Assembly: GCA_904063045.1 (NCBI GenBank)
Contig: CAJFCJ010000003.1
Span: 1,488,001-1,552,000, forward strand
Origin: Dimorphilus gyrociliatus
Lineage: Eukaryota > Annelida > Polychaeta > Dinophilidae
Length of the DNA stretch: 64,000 bases
Reading direction: 5' to 3'
Notes under the pieces: model-generated
The model's database searches: none
What the model was told of the DNA's origin: nothing
What the model saw: the letters and a program-made list of their open reading frames with translations, nothing else
Part shown: piece after piece, positions 47,001 to 58,074 of the stretch
Layout: every line of letters begins with the position of its first letter
How positions within the stretch are numbered: position 1 is the first letter of the stretch
Position numbers and translations under genes: made by a program

Positions 47001-50000
47001 AGAGTATAATACGATCGGTCAGTCGTCATGGTTTTAAAGGCATCAACTAGTTTTTAACAATTTAACTGATAATTGGATTTCTCCTTATTTAAATAGGACA
47101 AAATGAGGTCAAACCGCCACACTTAACCAATAATCAATAAAGAAAACAATCAAAGGAAGATCAATCAGTTGAAAGATTTTGATGGCATGGGCAAAAACAT
47201 ATAGGCGGGTCCACCCAGCAAGACCAAGAACCTTGCATCATCAATAAAAATAAAAAAGACGGCAGAGCTATATCTTATATTTAACGAAACCTAGATACAT
47301 ACATAATTTCACTTGCTCTTCTTAAGGTTCGAAAATTTGTTTGCCATTGCAAGTTTATTTCTTCCTGTTGTCGCATTCGGTAGTATACAACTTGGTTGCT
47401 TCTAGAGACGTGCTGTTGATGCATATTTCACTTCTTTTTCATTCATGGTATAATTCCATTATGATTTCACTTTCACAAAATATAAAATTCAAGGACTTAT
47501 ATTAAATGCGTAGAAATATACGGGGCCCCTGATTTCTTTTAGCTATTCAAGCATTAATTAGACTTAATTTGATTTAGACACAAAATTATATCTTATCCAC
47601 AAAATGAATCAATCTTTAACCGGCGATATTCCTAGTTCAAAAACTCTCCACAATGCAATCGTCAGTGGAGAGATGGAAGAGTCAGCGTTTTGAAACGCCC
47701 CCTATTGGCAAAGTGAAACAAACCGATAAAAACAAGTAATATATACTTGACTTTTAGATAAGTTAAACTATCATACAAGTAGGCCAATATGAATCAACAG
47801 CTGATCGGCAACAGTTAGACAAACAAAAGTTATTAGATTATGAATGAAATAAGTTCGCTCCCATGCATAATTGGTGTATACGCGAGTCAGAAATCGAATC
47901 TCAATAAACTTTTAATTTCCTTACGTTAAGAGATATTATTTCGAGAGGGAAAGTAACAAACCTCTTTACTTTTTGACATTCAGAAGGATCATCCCCAGTT
48001 CCGATTTTGTTAACATTTCCTACTGATTGACTGCGTAATCTAGATTCATTTTTCAAAATATTAAAATTTGCATCTTTGAGTTGTATTTTTCCCAATGCCT
48101 CATCATCCGATAAACAGTTTGAGGTTATATTCGTTTCGTTGAAATTTTCTCCATTGTGAGACCGTGATCTAGTCCGAGCAGTAATCAAAGCTCGTGGTAA
48201 GGTCAGATATTCGTAATTCAAGGTTGGCGAATAAGTTGGCGAATAGCTAATGTATTGGGTAGTATAATTCTTCTGGCATTCTGAACATGAGCAGGTTTGA
48301 ATATCCGTTTTTTTCATATACAAAAAATTTTCAGACATTTCGTCTATCGGGAAGCAAAATTATAATATACATACTTTCCTTAAATTATCCCTTTTTGATT
48401 AACAATTATAAAAATCTTACAAAGTAAATATAGCAGCTCCGGTTAGCACAATGACCGCTCTGTGAACCAACTTTAATGTTTACGATTGTCCGATCCAAAT
48501 TACGTAACAGTATGGGACAGGGTTTCAGATAAATGGAAAACGTATGTATTCTTCGACAGATACTTCGAAGTCCAGTGTAATCGATACAATGCATATTAAA
48601 TAACGAATCGCGCAAAGTTTCTTAATCAAATCTTAAAAATCGACTTACATCAAATACTCAAAGTCCATTTTTTAAACGAAATTTGGCACGGCACGTCGAC
48701 AAAGCTAAGCGGACTGTCATTACTTTATTTCTTTTTATCTTTTCGGCCCTGACCTTTTAATATACGTACGAAACGTTACAGGTAAAATCTAAGAAAAGTT
48801 ATATAAGAGGCATTTAAAGTAGATTGAACAGCATAAAACATACTATTTATATTCTTAATACAGATTTAAAATTTTTGTGGTTCAAACAATTTTTTAGACT
48901 AAGGCAGAATTTTCAAAGATAGCGCTGCACTGATATCTTGAATTTAGACTTCGGTACAACAAACCTGCCGTTTCAGTTAATAACCATGACAGCATGCGCA
49001 GTTTTTTATTATGAAATAATTAAATGGTCTTAATCAATACGCTTTTTGAAACGTTGGTTTAACAAAAAAGTTAATAGATCATTTTTTTTTGTTTTACATA
49101 GTGTAAAATATGATAGCTAAAAACCATGTTAATGAGTTAATCAGCCTAATGGGCGTAGTGTAACAGAATTTGGTATTGTTTTAGAGATTACCTAGGAAAG
49201 CCGATAAAATAGCTACCTTCAAATATTTTGTCGAGTAGTTCATTTCAATAAAACAATTCGAAAACGCCAATTAACTAGATTGGTATCAAACGTACTCATC
49301 GTCCGATAAGAGGACAATGAGCACGATAACCCTCTGGTACCAAAAGATTTCAATGACCTAAATTTAATACTTATAAAAATTCTTGACTCAGACCAGTTCC
49401 GGTCAGACGTCTAGGATATCTGGGAAAGTATTTGATGACTAATACAAGCAAAAGACAATAACCAACAAATAAATAAAAAGACTATCCAGTTACGTCAACC
49501 GTATGTTAAGATATTTGACAAACAAAAGAAAAATATCGAGCGATAGTTGACGATGCTTATCGAACAAATAGAAAAAAGTCGTTATTGTCTTATCTAGGTT
49601 TACACAAATTTACACAATCAAAGAATGGCCTTACGTACAAGTGACCGAGATTTTGGTAAAACAAAATATAAACAAATACATACCCCTCTTTTTCAATGCC
49701 ACTGTGGACAATCTGCGCCAAAGGTAACCTGAATGACTGATCAACACCACTATTTTGTTTGTCAATAGTTTTCAAGTGATCTCGTTCTTCTAACGGAACT
49801 TCGACGCTTGAATTTTCATTAGAATTACTGCTTTTTTTACTAGCAAGATTATCTGATTCAACTGGAATCACAACTTCAACTGGATAGGCAGGTGGTTCAT
49901 CCACATTTGAATCAGAGCCCGATTCAACAGCTTCAAGAACCTCTGTCTGTTGTTCTTTGGCTTGTTCTGGTGGATAGGTATAGTCTGCTGGGGGCAACTG

Positions 50001-50597
50001 AGGTATTGGTTCCAGAACACTGTCTGTTGGCTGCAATTGATGTGATATATTGATAGGATTCTTTGAGCTGTCGCTTGCTGATGAAGTTTCGGAAACATCA
50101 TCACCTCGAGGGTCCGACAATTTCTCGATGTTCATGGAAGCTGGCGGTGGATCCGGGAAATCTTGACAGGTCCATCTACCTTTTTTATATGGATTTCGGC
50201 TTTGTAATTTAATAATTTTAAATCGTGATTGTGTATCGCCTTTAATAGCTGATGTTTTTTGAGCAACATCGTAAAGAATCGTTTCAGATTCAGTATCAAC
50301 AGATTCAGTTGTTTTCATTTCTTTGGACGTTTCCTCTGTTTTTGTACTGTCTGTAAGATCTTCGTCTAGACTTTCGTCGGCGTCTAAATCATTCGGATTC
50401 GAAAGACTAGAGTGTTTACCGGCTGAGTTAGCGGAGTCGGATACTAGCTGCGAAACCTTTGTAATTTGAAAGCCAGTTGCTTTCTTTTTTTTTGCACCAA
50501 TATCGGCGTCGTATTGAAGAGAATTTCTCCTCGACAGATTCTCTTCAACTTCACCAGCCATCTTTTTCTCGTCCCCACCTCCACCACCACTGGACAT
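41035..50597 (-). CDS. TSC22D: TSC22-domain transcription regulator, long isoform
   Basis: TSC22 proteins are leucine-zipper regulators that also act with NRBP/WNK in cell-volume and growth control (Drosophila bunched). The long form joins 49684-50597 to 41035-41284 (minus) and gives 387 residues. The first exon has a conserved box [12 protein letters not shown] and the second box [19 protein letters not shown] followed by TCQDF, both hallmarks of long TSC22D1/2/4 proteins. The last exon encodes [20 protein letters not shown] with [20 protein letters not shown], the TSC box and zipper (about 305-355). The intron is 8.4 kb, far longer than any other here, and holds two further first exons. A palindromic CRE lies 190 bases upstream of the start. 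Confidence 0.93.
42667..42710 (-). CDS. TSC22D: Alternative first exon of TSC22, short isoform
   Basis: A 44-base exon reading [14 protein letters not shown] ends CAG|GTGATA in phase 2. Joined to the common exon at 41284 it gives [14 protein letters not shown] and a 97-residue zipper protein, comparable to short TSC22D1/GILZ forms. A perfect CRE lies 56 bases upstream of the ATG. Short exon, so chance cannot be ruled out, but start, phase, donor and CRE all agree. Confidence 0.5.
42766..42773. promoter_or_regulatory. Palindromic CRE (TGACGTCA) before TSC22 short first exon
   Basis: Exact match to the CREB/ATF consensus, 56 bases upstream of the candidate short-isoform ATG. A second exact copy is at 42511-42518, about 150 bases into the intron. 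Confidence 0.6.
42774..47961. other. TSC22 intron, non-coding
   Basis: 5.2 kb with no splice-supported exon or RNA gene that I can recognise. By position it is the likely place for enhancers of the alternative promoters. Open frames at 44771 and 46318 are AT-biased and isolated. Confidence 0.5.
47962..48338 (-). CDS. TSC22D: Alternative first exon of TSC22, middle isoform
   Basis: Opens [20 protein letters not shown] and runs 125 codons to VKR, where AAAGAG|GTTTGT ends in phase 2. Splicing to the acceptor at 41284 restores [14 protein letters not shown], the vertebrate junction sequence, and gives 208 residues. The unique part is Ser-rich with two CxxC pairs and PTYSPT repeats, and resembles nothing I know. 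Length and phase support it. Expression evidence is lacking. Confidence 0.6.
48339..49683. other. TSC22 intron between long and middle first exons
   Basis: 1.3 kb without coding signal. The part next to 48338 should contain the promoter of the middle isoform. I see no CRE there. Confidence 0.45.
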
Positions 50598-50789
50598 TTA
50601 ACGGCTCTTTATCACAATTGCTACCGAATAATCACATACAATAGGCACCAAGTATCCATAGTCAATTCTCCGCTTCTAATCAACAGACTCGCCCTGGAGT
50701 TCACTTAAATAAATCACCAGTTTAACGACGAAAAACAAATTAAATCCACGCTTTTTTCATCCAGACAGACAACGAGCAATGGCGGAGCG

Positions 50790-50797
50790 TGACGTCA
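50790..50797. promoter_or_regulatory. Palindromic CRE before TSC22 long first exon
   Basis: Exact TGACGTCA, 193 bases upstream of the long-isoform ATG, in a locally GC-richer patch typical of a core promoter. Confidence 0.6.
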
Positions 50798-51530
50798 CGA
50801 ATCGTCTGCAAGAATTATCCACCCCGCCTTCTATTTTGAAAATAATCGAACAGTATCTTAAAAGTAAAACTTACAATCGTGATTAAAAAGTAGGTTTATT
50901 ATTGTAGCTTTTATAATAACTTTTGCCAAAGTTTTCAGCAGAGAGAAATCGATTTTGTAGCAAATATTCACCAATGGCGAGAGAACGTTAGCAGAAGGTT
51001 CTCAGGTAGGCCTAAATAGACAGATGGCGCTCTTCAATCACGTGCTAGCGTGTTGCCATCCTAAAGGAAAATCGATTTGAATTACAAATCGATTTTTTAA
51101 CATTGATCAGACTTATTTATTTAAATTTTTCTTATGTAAAGTATATATGACGCCAAAAATGCACAAGTTTTTTTTCGATTTTTTTTTTGAGGCGCAACAA
51201 CTATTTGTTTAAAATTGTTCAATTTTATAGAAAACTTTAGCCTATAATCAATACGCTAATTCATGTATATTTAAACGTGTAAAATACATGTGCATTAATA
51301 ACTTTCGATATGAGTGTAGTTATATAGTGAAAAGCTAATACTTAACTAAGCATCATTCAAGACACATATATAATATTGCGAATATCTGAAAAAGAAATCG
51401 TAGTTCTATACTTAATATGGGCATAGCTAAAAATTTTTTTATGCAGTACAGTGTAGAATCTATGTATAAAGTATGCAAATATTCATATCGCATACTACAC
51501 AGATAATATATATTACAGAATACAGTACTT

Positions 51531-51599
51531 ATATATATATATATATATATACTTATGTATGTACAGTATATCTATATATACATATATATATATATATAT
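51531..51599. repeat. TA dinucleotide microsatellite
   Basis: Two TA runs (51531-51551 and 51581-51599) separated by a degenerate stretch. Confidence 0.85.
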
Positions 51600-52150
51600 C
51601 AATTTTACATATATTATGAAATATAAAGATGGTGTATATAAATCTGCATGACTACAGAATATTTTTTATACTGAGAAAACACTGTCATCCATTCTGTATA
51701 CTCTATGCATAAGATAATAAGTGTTAAAATTCATAAAGTTATAAAAAAAATTTCGTTCATATTAATGATAGTTAACAGTCTTTGTAGATTGTATGTCATT
51801 TACAATGGCTGAATTGTCAGTCGTTAAAAAATGAGAAAACCATTTGGCGTTTTGCCATTGTTGAATACGTTACAGGGTCATATTGATCTAACAATGTTTA
51901 ATAAAATTACGAATATATAATATAAACGAAGAAAAAACTAACATTTTTTTAAAAAAGAAAAATGTCTGTTATTTTAAAATGGAACATTGTTAAAATATCT
52001 GAAATAGGTATTAAACGCATGGAGATTGTAATAAAAGGGGTTTTAAGCGTTAAAATGTTACGATAGATGTCGCAGCTGGTTCGTAGTTACGTGATCGATG
52101 AAAAAGTGGTAACAATACCAACAAGACGAACTTAAAAAAACTTTGCTAAA

Positions 52151-53305
52151 ATGTCTCTTCTATATACCCGACCAACTATCCAGACGGAAATCCCGGCGGA
52201 AATCAGAGAGCATTATACCACCACGAATTCTACTTATGGATTAGCCTGGGAGCATGATAAAATACAGGACACAAGGGACGTAATTCAAAAGAGCTAACTA
52301 ATAAAAATTAATTCAATTAAAATATCATTATCAATATTTTTCGGTGTCATTTTGTAGTAGATTTGTAAACGAAGATAAAATCACCCTAACCAACTAAATT
52401 AATAAAACTGACTCAATAAGTTTATAAGTTGCTTGAAAGGTCATAGTTTGAATATCGTCCCTTTAGGCCAATTGCTCATCATAGCTACTGCACGACAGCA
52501 AAGAAGGAGAATCTTCCAAAGGATTTAGGAGCATTATGCCTAAGTCATAATCCAGAGGAACCGTGTGGTATTATGACCATGTCAAATGTGCCGACAAACA
52601 CAAGAGGAGAATTTACCAATATCCGTAATGACTTATACGGAAATGACCAAGGACCTTGGTCAAATGCAATGTTTAATACGGATGGTGCGATTATTGAGCG
52701 ACCTCTTGGAACTTATTCCAATTTACAGGTATGGTAAAAAAAATCTCAAGGTTGAATTTTGCAAGATATTCAGAACATCACGTACTTGAAATAGTCAATC
52801 TTTTTGTCTTTCTATTTGCAATTGTCTCGGGTTCAGCTTATAGCTCATATAAAGCAAAAAAACAAAAATTAGTCATAAATCAAACTGAACCTTTTCTTTT
52901 TTTTTATCTCTTTCTACATGCGAAACGAACATTAGAAATAACAAATAAATTGTTAAACATTCAGTCTAGTATTATTTAAAGAAGAATAATTAAGTCGCGT
53001 GCATGATGGATTAGTCTATAAATCTTTAAATGTAGTATCTACAAAGTTGAATTGAGCTTGCATCCTTTTTTCAATGTATTTTTTTTAATAAATAAAAAAA
53101 TTACTATATTTTACAGGGCGGCTGGTCAAGATTAGGCAGCAGTACTTATGATGTAATGCATGCTCCCGGTAGTTGGTGTCATCGTTGGGGAACGTTGTGT
53201 GAAGAACCTCCGGCTGTAAGAGAACTAAGAGATCATAAAAACGTTGACCCGAGGGATAATTGGGTACCGAAAGATCCAAGACCACAAAATCAAAGATATC
53301 ATTGA
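52151..53305 (+). CDS. Unrecognised 199-residue protein, possibly microtubule/cilia-associated
   Basis: Exons 52151-52279, 52447-52728 and 53117-53305 join in phase zero. The acceptor for exon 2 is the CATAG at 52442-52446, not the later TTTAG, which would give an early stop. The protein has no signal peptide, membrane span or coiled coil. It is rich in short aromatic and Gly/Pro/Thr motifs such as IREHYTTTNSTYGLAWE, HHSYCTTA, SNVPTNTRGEF and DNWVPKDPRPQNQRYH. Such YxTxxxxYG patterns remind me of extended microtubule inner proteins of cilia, but I cannot name a family. The ciliary idea is a guess. A poly(A) signal at 53376 supports an expressed gene. Confidence 0.65.
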
Positions 53306-53375
53306 CAGACCTATTATGCTATTATGTTTCTAAAGAATATTTTCGCACGCTAAGAAATCAAGTACAATTTTTTTA

Positions 53376-53381
53376 AATAAA
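53376..53381 (+). terminator. AATAAA poly(A) signal of the 199-residue gene
   Basis: Canonical hexamer 71 bases after the stop. Confidence 0.6.
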
Positions 53382-56300
53382 AGCACAAAGAGGAAGTTTA
53401 AATAACTTTCGTTTGAAACCACATTGGCTTAAAGTTTGAAACCATTGTATCCTACAAACAGAGTTTGTAAAAAGGTACTCGTTTTTGGATATTTGATCTT
53501 TTTAAGAGGTGGCTTGACAAAATTTCGTAATAAACTTAAACCTTTCTACATCAGTAAGAGAATAATGTTTGAAAAGTGAATGAAAATATCGAAGCTCTCA
53601 TTAATATTAATTAGAATAAATGTATACAGTACTCGCCTGTCCTAGTCGCAGTATTTCTTTTTAATTGATACAATCAATTAATTTAACAGTACCTGTTAAT
53701 CGTGAAGAATAGCTTCTTGAATTTATAGGCTTCAAGACACGCTTAGCATTTAAATTCTTTTATTTGAAACACTTGCTATTGTTGATTTTTCTGCTAAATT
53801 ACAAAGACAACTATCATAAAAAAGATTTGAACTGATAAAAAGACAAATAATTCACTCGTATTTTTGATCTAAGGTCAAGAGACGTTGTTAAATAAAAAAA
53901 CGTTTGTTTGGTATTGTCGATTGATAAATATTCAAATTAGCCTTGTTTTTATTTTTTATCTTCCATTTATTATTCTTTTTAAAAGAGAACTACAGAATAA
54001 AAACAATAGGTTTAAGATTAAGTGATAGACAGGGAAAAATCCAAAAACTTGTTTGCTTTTCAAAGTATTCGAGATTAATATTCCAAATTAATTTGTTTAT
54101 GACAATTTAATGTTCTTATTCCTTATTTAATTAGCATTAATTCTAAGTAAATCTGACATTGATAGAGTGTTAGATGATTCATATCGTATAGTAACTGGCC
54201 CATTTATCAAATCATAAATAATTTCGTATTAAATTTAAGTTAGGAAATACTTTAAAATAAAACTGTATAGACTTATTTAGATAGAAAATTTTGCTTATTT
54301 AATAAATAGCAGAACGATTACTAACGCATTTATTACTTTAGATAACAAAACATTAACTCCACTCTGGAATAAATAAAGCTGATTAAGCATAAACAGCAAT
54401 GGTGAGAGAGCTTTCATGATAATGAATTTTAGCATGTTTATCGTGTGTTCAAATCAATATTTAATTAGCCGAAGTAGGTTTCTATATCCTATTATTTTTT
54501 AAATATCGGAATATTTAAGGTCAAACTGCGACGTAAATTTTTCAATTCCACTTTCAAGTGTAAGGGTATATCGATATTTCAAATACTTAACTTTTTCAAC
54601 TATATGGCTAAGAAGAACACTACTAATTTATCAAAACTTTCAACACGTTAGTATATCTATTTTATTGTCTAATTCAATAGAAATGAGAAATGAAATTTCC
54701 TTTGTAGAATAAACAGTATAGATTACATTTTATGATTCTCCTATACTTATACGATATTCAGTTGTCTATGTAATAGAATAATGGAAGATGCTGTGAGTGT
54801 TTTCAACAACTATACCTTCTCCTCAAAACGGAATTTTTTACATTTCATAATAATTATCAGTTGGTATATTTACTATTTGGCGTGTAAACCATTAATAATT
54901 TTAAAGTATAAATATTCTATAGTTCACCAGATGGCGTATTTTATTATTTTATGATAAACCATTTGGTACAATAGTAAGGTACAAAAGTCATATTAGATAA
55001 GTTCAAAATAAAAACAATTGAAAACGAGATTACAAGAATGTTCTTAAAGGATACCAACGTCAATGACTAAAATTTTTACGTAGACGATCAAACTAAATGT
55101 TTATTATCATAAATAAACTCTTTTATCTAATATAAACTTATTAATAAAGAATGATTGCATCTTTCGAGAGATGGGACACGCTTGTTATTTATTTCATAAA
55201 AGAGGAATAGATGGTATCGACATAGTTTGGAACATTACTAATTACATTAATAAAGGAGCACTTAATTATATATTTTACATACAAATATACGTACATTTAT
55301 ACATATCTACATTTGTTGTACTTCTATACTTGCATATACACGTTAAGTAAACATTATCAACAGCTTTTGAATATAGGCGCAATTTTTTGTTCCATACTCT
55401 TCCACAGTACATTTTTTTTCAAACGAAACATTCTTAAGATAGAGAACTAATCTTTTCATGTTTGCTGTAAAGCATATAGAGGAGCGTATAGTTAAAATAT
55501 TAATTATGCTGAAAGAAGATATACTGTCTAATTTTATCATACATTTTACTCAGGAAAATGAGTAATTAGTTGTCTCTTTATCTATCACATGTTTATTTAT
55601 CACTTTTATAAAAAAATGTCTGATTTTAACAAATTTTTCTATATATTTTTGTTGCGTTCAGAGATATATAAGTGCTTTTTTATTCCTTATTAATATTCTG
55701 TTATCGTCAATAGTCCAAACCGAACATGTCAATAGGAACAAAAAAACGTATAAAAGTTATCATATGTTCCAGTTATGTAAAAAACAGAATTGACACTAAA
55801 ATAGAACATTTTGTGACGTTAGCAGAATTTTCATAATAAAATGTTAATTTCACTAAAAACCAAATTTATTATGTTGATATAATTAATTTATAGGTCGTAC
55901 CAATTGTATTATTGCTGAGTTAATGTTAGTAAGTGACGATAGATGTCGTATTTGGCTTATATATATACTTGATTAATGAAAAAGCAAATATTAAGTGACC
56001 TTGCATTATACATCGTTCAAGTACTCGACTAGTAATCAAGTATGAACTCTTAGCATAATTTTTTAAATATAAATTCTACATATCGACTGTCACCGTATGT
56101 GTGCAGAAAATATATCTAGGGACATTATTCAAAACTTTTATAAATAGCTGCATTAATCCGATTGAAATACTATTATAGAAAAAAAGTTGAATGTTATTTT
56201 AGCATAAATTTATAAGCTCGAACGAAAATACAGCAACTAATTTAAATCGATTGAATCTTTAAGTTTCGTTGGTAGAGGTCAACATTAAATAAAATAACTT

Positions 56301-57162
56301 TTCGTTTAACTATAAGACACTTTCGTTAATTTATAATCATTAAAAAATTCTTAGGCTGAAGGTTTAAAGATAAGAAACTCATTTAATATTTAATTGTCTC
56401 CTGTGCACAAAATCAAAAAACAAATTATCATAAGCTAGACTGGTTCATTTATCATCTTCCACATGTGAAGTGAACGTTAAAAGAAACAAATAGTTAAACG
56501 CTTGTCCTACTGGTGTTCGGAGAAGTAAAACTACCAATCAGATCCAAAATTTTTTTGTTAATTTTCTCATCTGCAATAATAAATAACCTGTTGTCAATTT
56601 ATAATTGAATAATTCCTTGTCAACATTTAAAAGGTGACTATATGACAGTTCACTTAACGATATGAAATCCAGGTGAACATCTATGTGACACAAAGATAGA
56701 AATATATAAGGAACATAAATGAAAGATCTAGAAACAAAGTCAAATATTCTTTTGTTTATTGACGAGTATATTTACTCATAACTATATAAATTTTAGACAA
56801 AAAGACAAAAAAGAATCAAGTTAATATAACTGTCTTATATTGGAAATGGGGAAAGGTCCAAATTAATAGCTTAATACTACGAGTAATTTGGTAAAATATA
56901 GATGCTCCTGGATAGTTAATGTTTCTGTGGCTTTATATAACAAAAGGGAATAAATCAAGACTGAATATCATTGGAAAAATGAAAAAAATGTTTATTTTTC
57001 ACTTTAGGTACAAAAAATTTGCATTTTACTTATACTGTATTAGTTAATTTTAAGCTTATATTTGTTTCTCTATTTGACTGTCTAAAGAGTCAATTATAGC
57101 ACTATAATTTTCATATTTCAACAAGTGCAAAATGCAGTGTTTAGTAGTGATCAGGTATACAA
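53382..57162. other. Gene-poor intergenic region
   Basis: 3.8 kb of AT-rich sequence. No exon with splice and phase support, no RNA gene and no mobile-element open frame found on either strand. Confidence 0.5.
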
Positions 57163-57377
57163 ATGACCACAGCTTTCGCTAAAAAGATATATGAGATGAT
57201 AATGGAAGACGAATATTTAAAATATCGTTTGCCTGGCAATTTCTCCAGATCTTTTGAAGTTTATAATGGTAATTATTGATAATAAACATGTATAAGTATT
57301 GTTTTTAATGTCTTCTTGTGCCGTCTTTTTCAGGATTTAAAAACCAAGTTTCTATTGTAGAAGAGTTTGTAATTTAA
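57163..57377 (+). CDS. Possible 49-residue two-exon protein
   Basis: Exons 57163-57268 and 57334-57377 join G|GT to CAG|G in phase 1, giving a protein that starts MTTAFAKKIYEMIMEDEYLK and ends KNQVSIVEEFVI. Composition is balanced and charged rather than AT-driven. The 65-base intron fits this genome. No family recognised. It could also be a chance pair of open frames. Confidence 0.3.
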
Positions 57378-58074
57378 AAAGAATTTTTTTGCTCTACTCC
57401 AAATGTCATATCAAAAGAACGAAGAATTCAATTAGGTCAAATTATTAGTTTTACTCTACTTTTATCTGGAAATTAGAAAAATACAGTTATGATAAGACTA
57501 ATAAATTCAAGTTGAATATATGCTTCTATATGATAGTAATATGATAATAAAGTATGATGTTTAACTATATGTGACTGTATTTGCATAAATAGGTTAGTTA
57601 AATTATCTATGAAAAGTTATATTAAGTATATTACTCAAAATAAATGAATGAAATGATAGTATTAATGAAGAGTAGAGAAAAATAAGAAAAGTGAATTTTA
57701 TGTAAGAATATTACAAAATATAATCTAATTAAGATATTATGCTAAATTCTTTTTAAAATTGCGAATCGTCTTAAAAGTTATGTTAATATTCTTATTAAAA
57801 GATTTCTTTTTTAATATGAATATGTCTAGTATATGTAAATATATGTACATTATTCTAATAAATGTTTATCCAATGATCGATGGCGGAGAAACTATTAAAA
57901 TATTCCCTACAGCTTTATCCGGAAGTTATTTGAGAGAAAAATTATTTTGACAAGCTCAACACTACATTCACTTCTAACTTTCATCGTTCTTTAATAATTT
58001 TATGGAGTGAGGTCTTTAAACTTTACTTTACATGGTAAAGAGACTTCTTTCTTTACTTTTTCAAACTGTTGAGA
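57378..58074. other. Intergenic region upstream of the GPCR
   Basis: 700 AT-rich bases. An open frame at 57759-57950 has a plausible end (DGGETIKIFPTALSGSYL) but begins in poly-Leu/Phe AT-rich DNA and shows no splice partner. Confidence 0.4.

Larger units (their letters stand above)
50598..52150. other. Divergent intergenic region TSC22 / 199-residue protein
   Basis: The first 200 bases are GC-richer and hold the CRE. The rest is AT-rich with a TA-dinucleotide tract. No exon visible. Confidence 0.5.

Noticed and set aside
57759-57950. 63-codon plus-strand frame
   Set aside because: It begins without ATG in AT-rich sequence, has no splice partner and no resemblance to a family.
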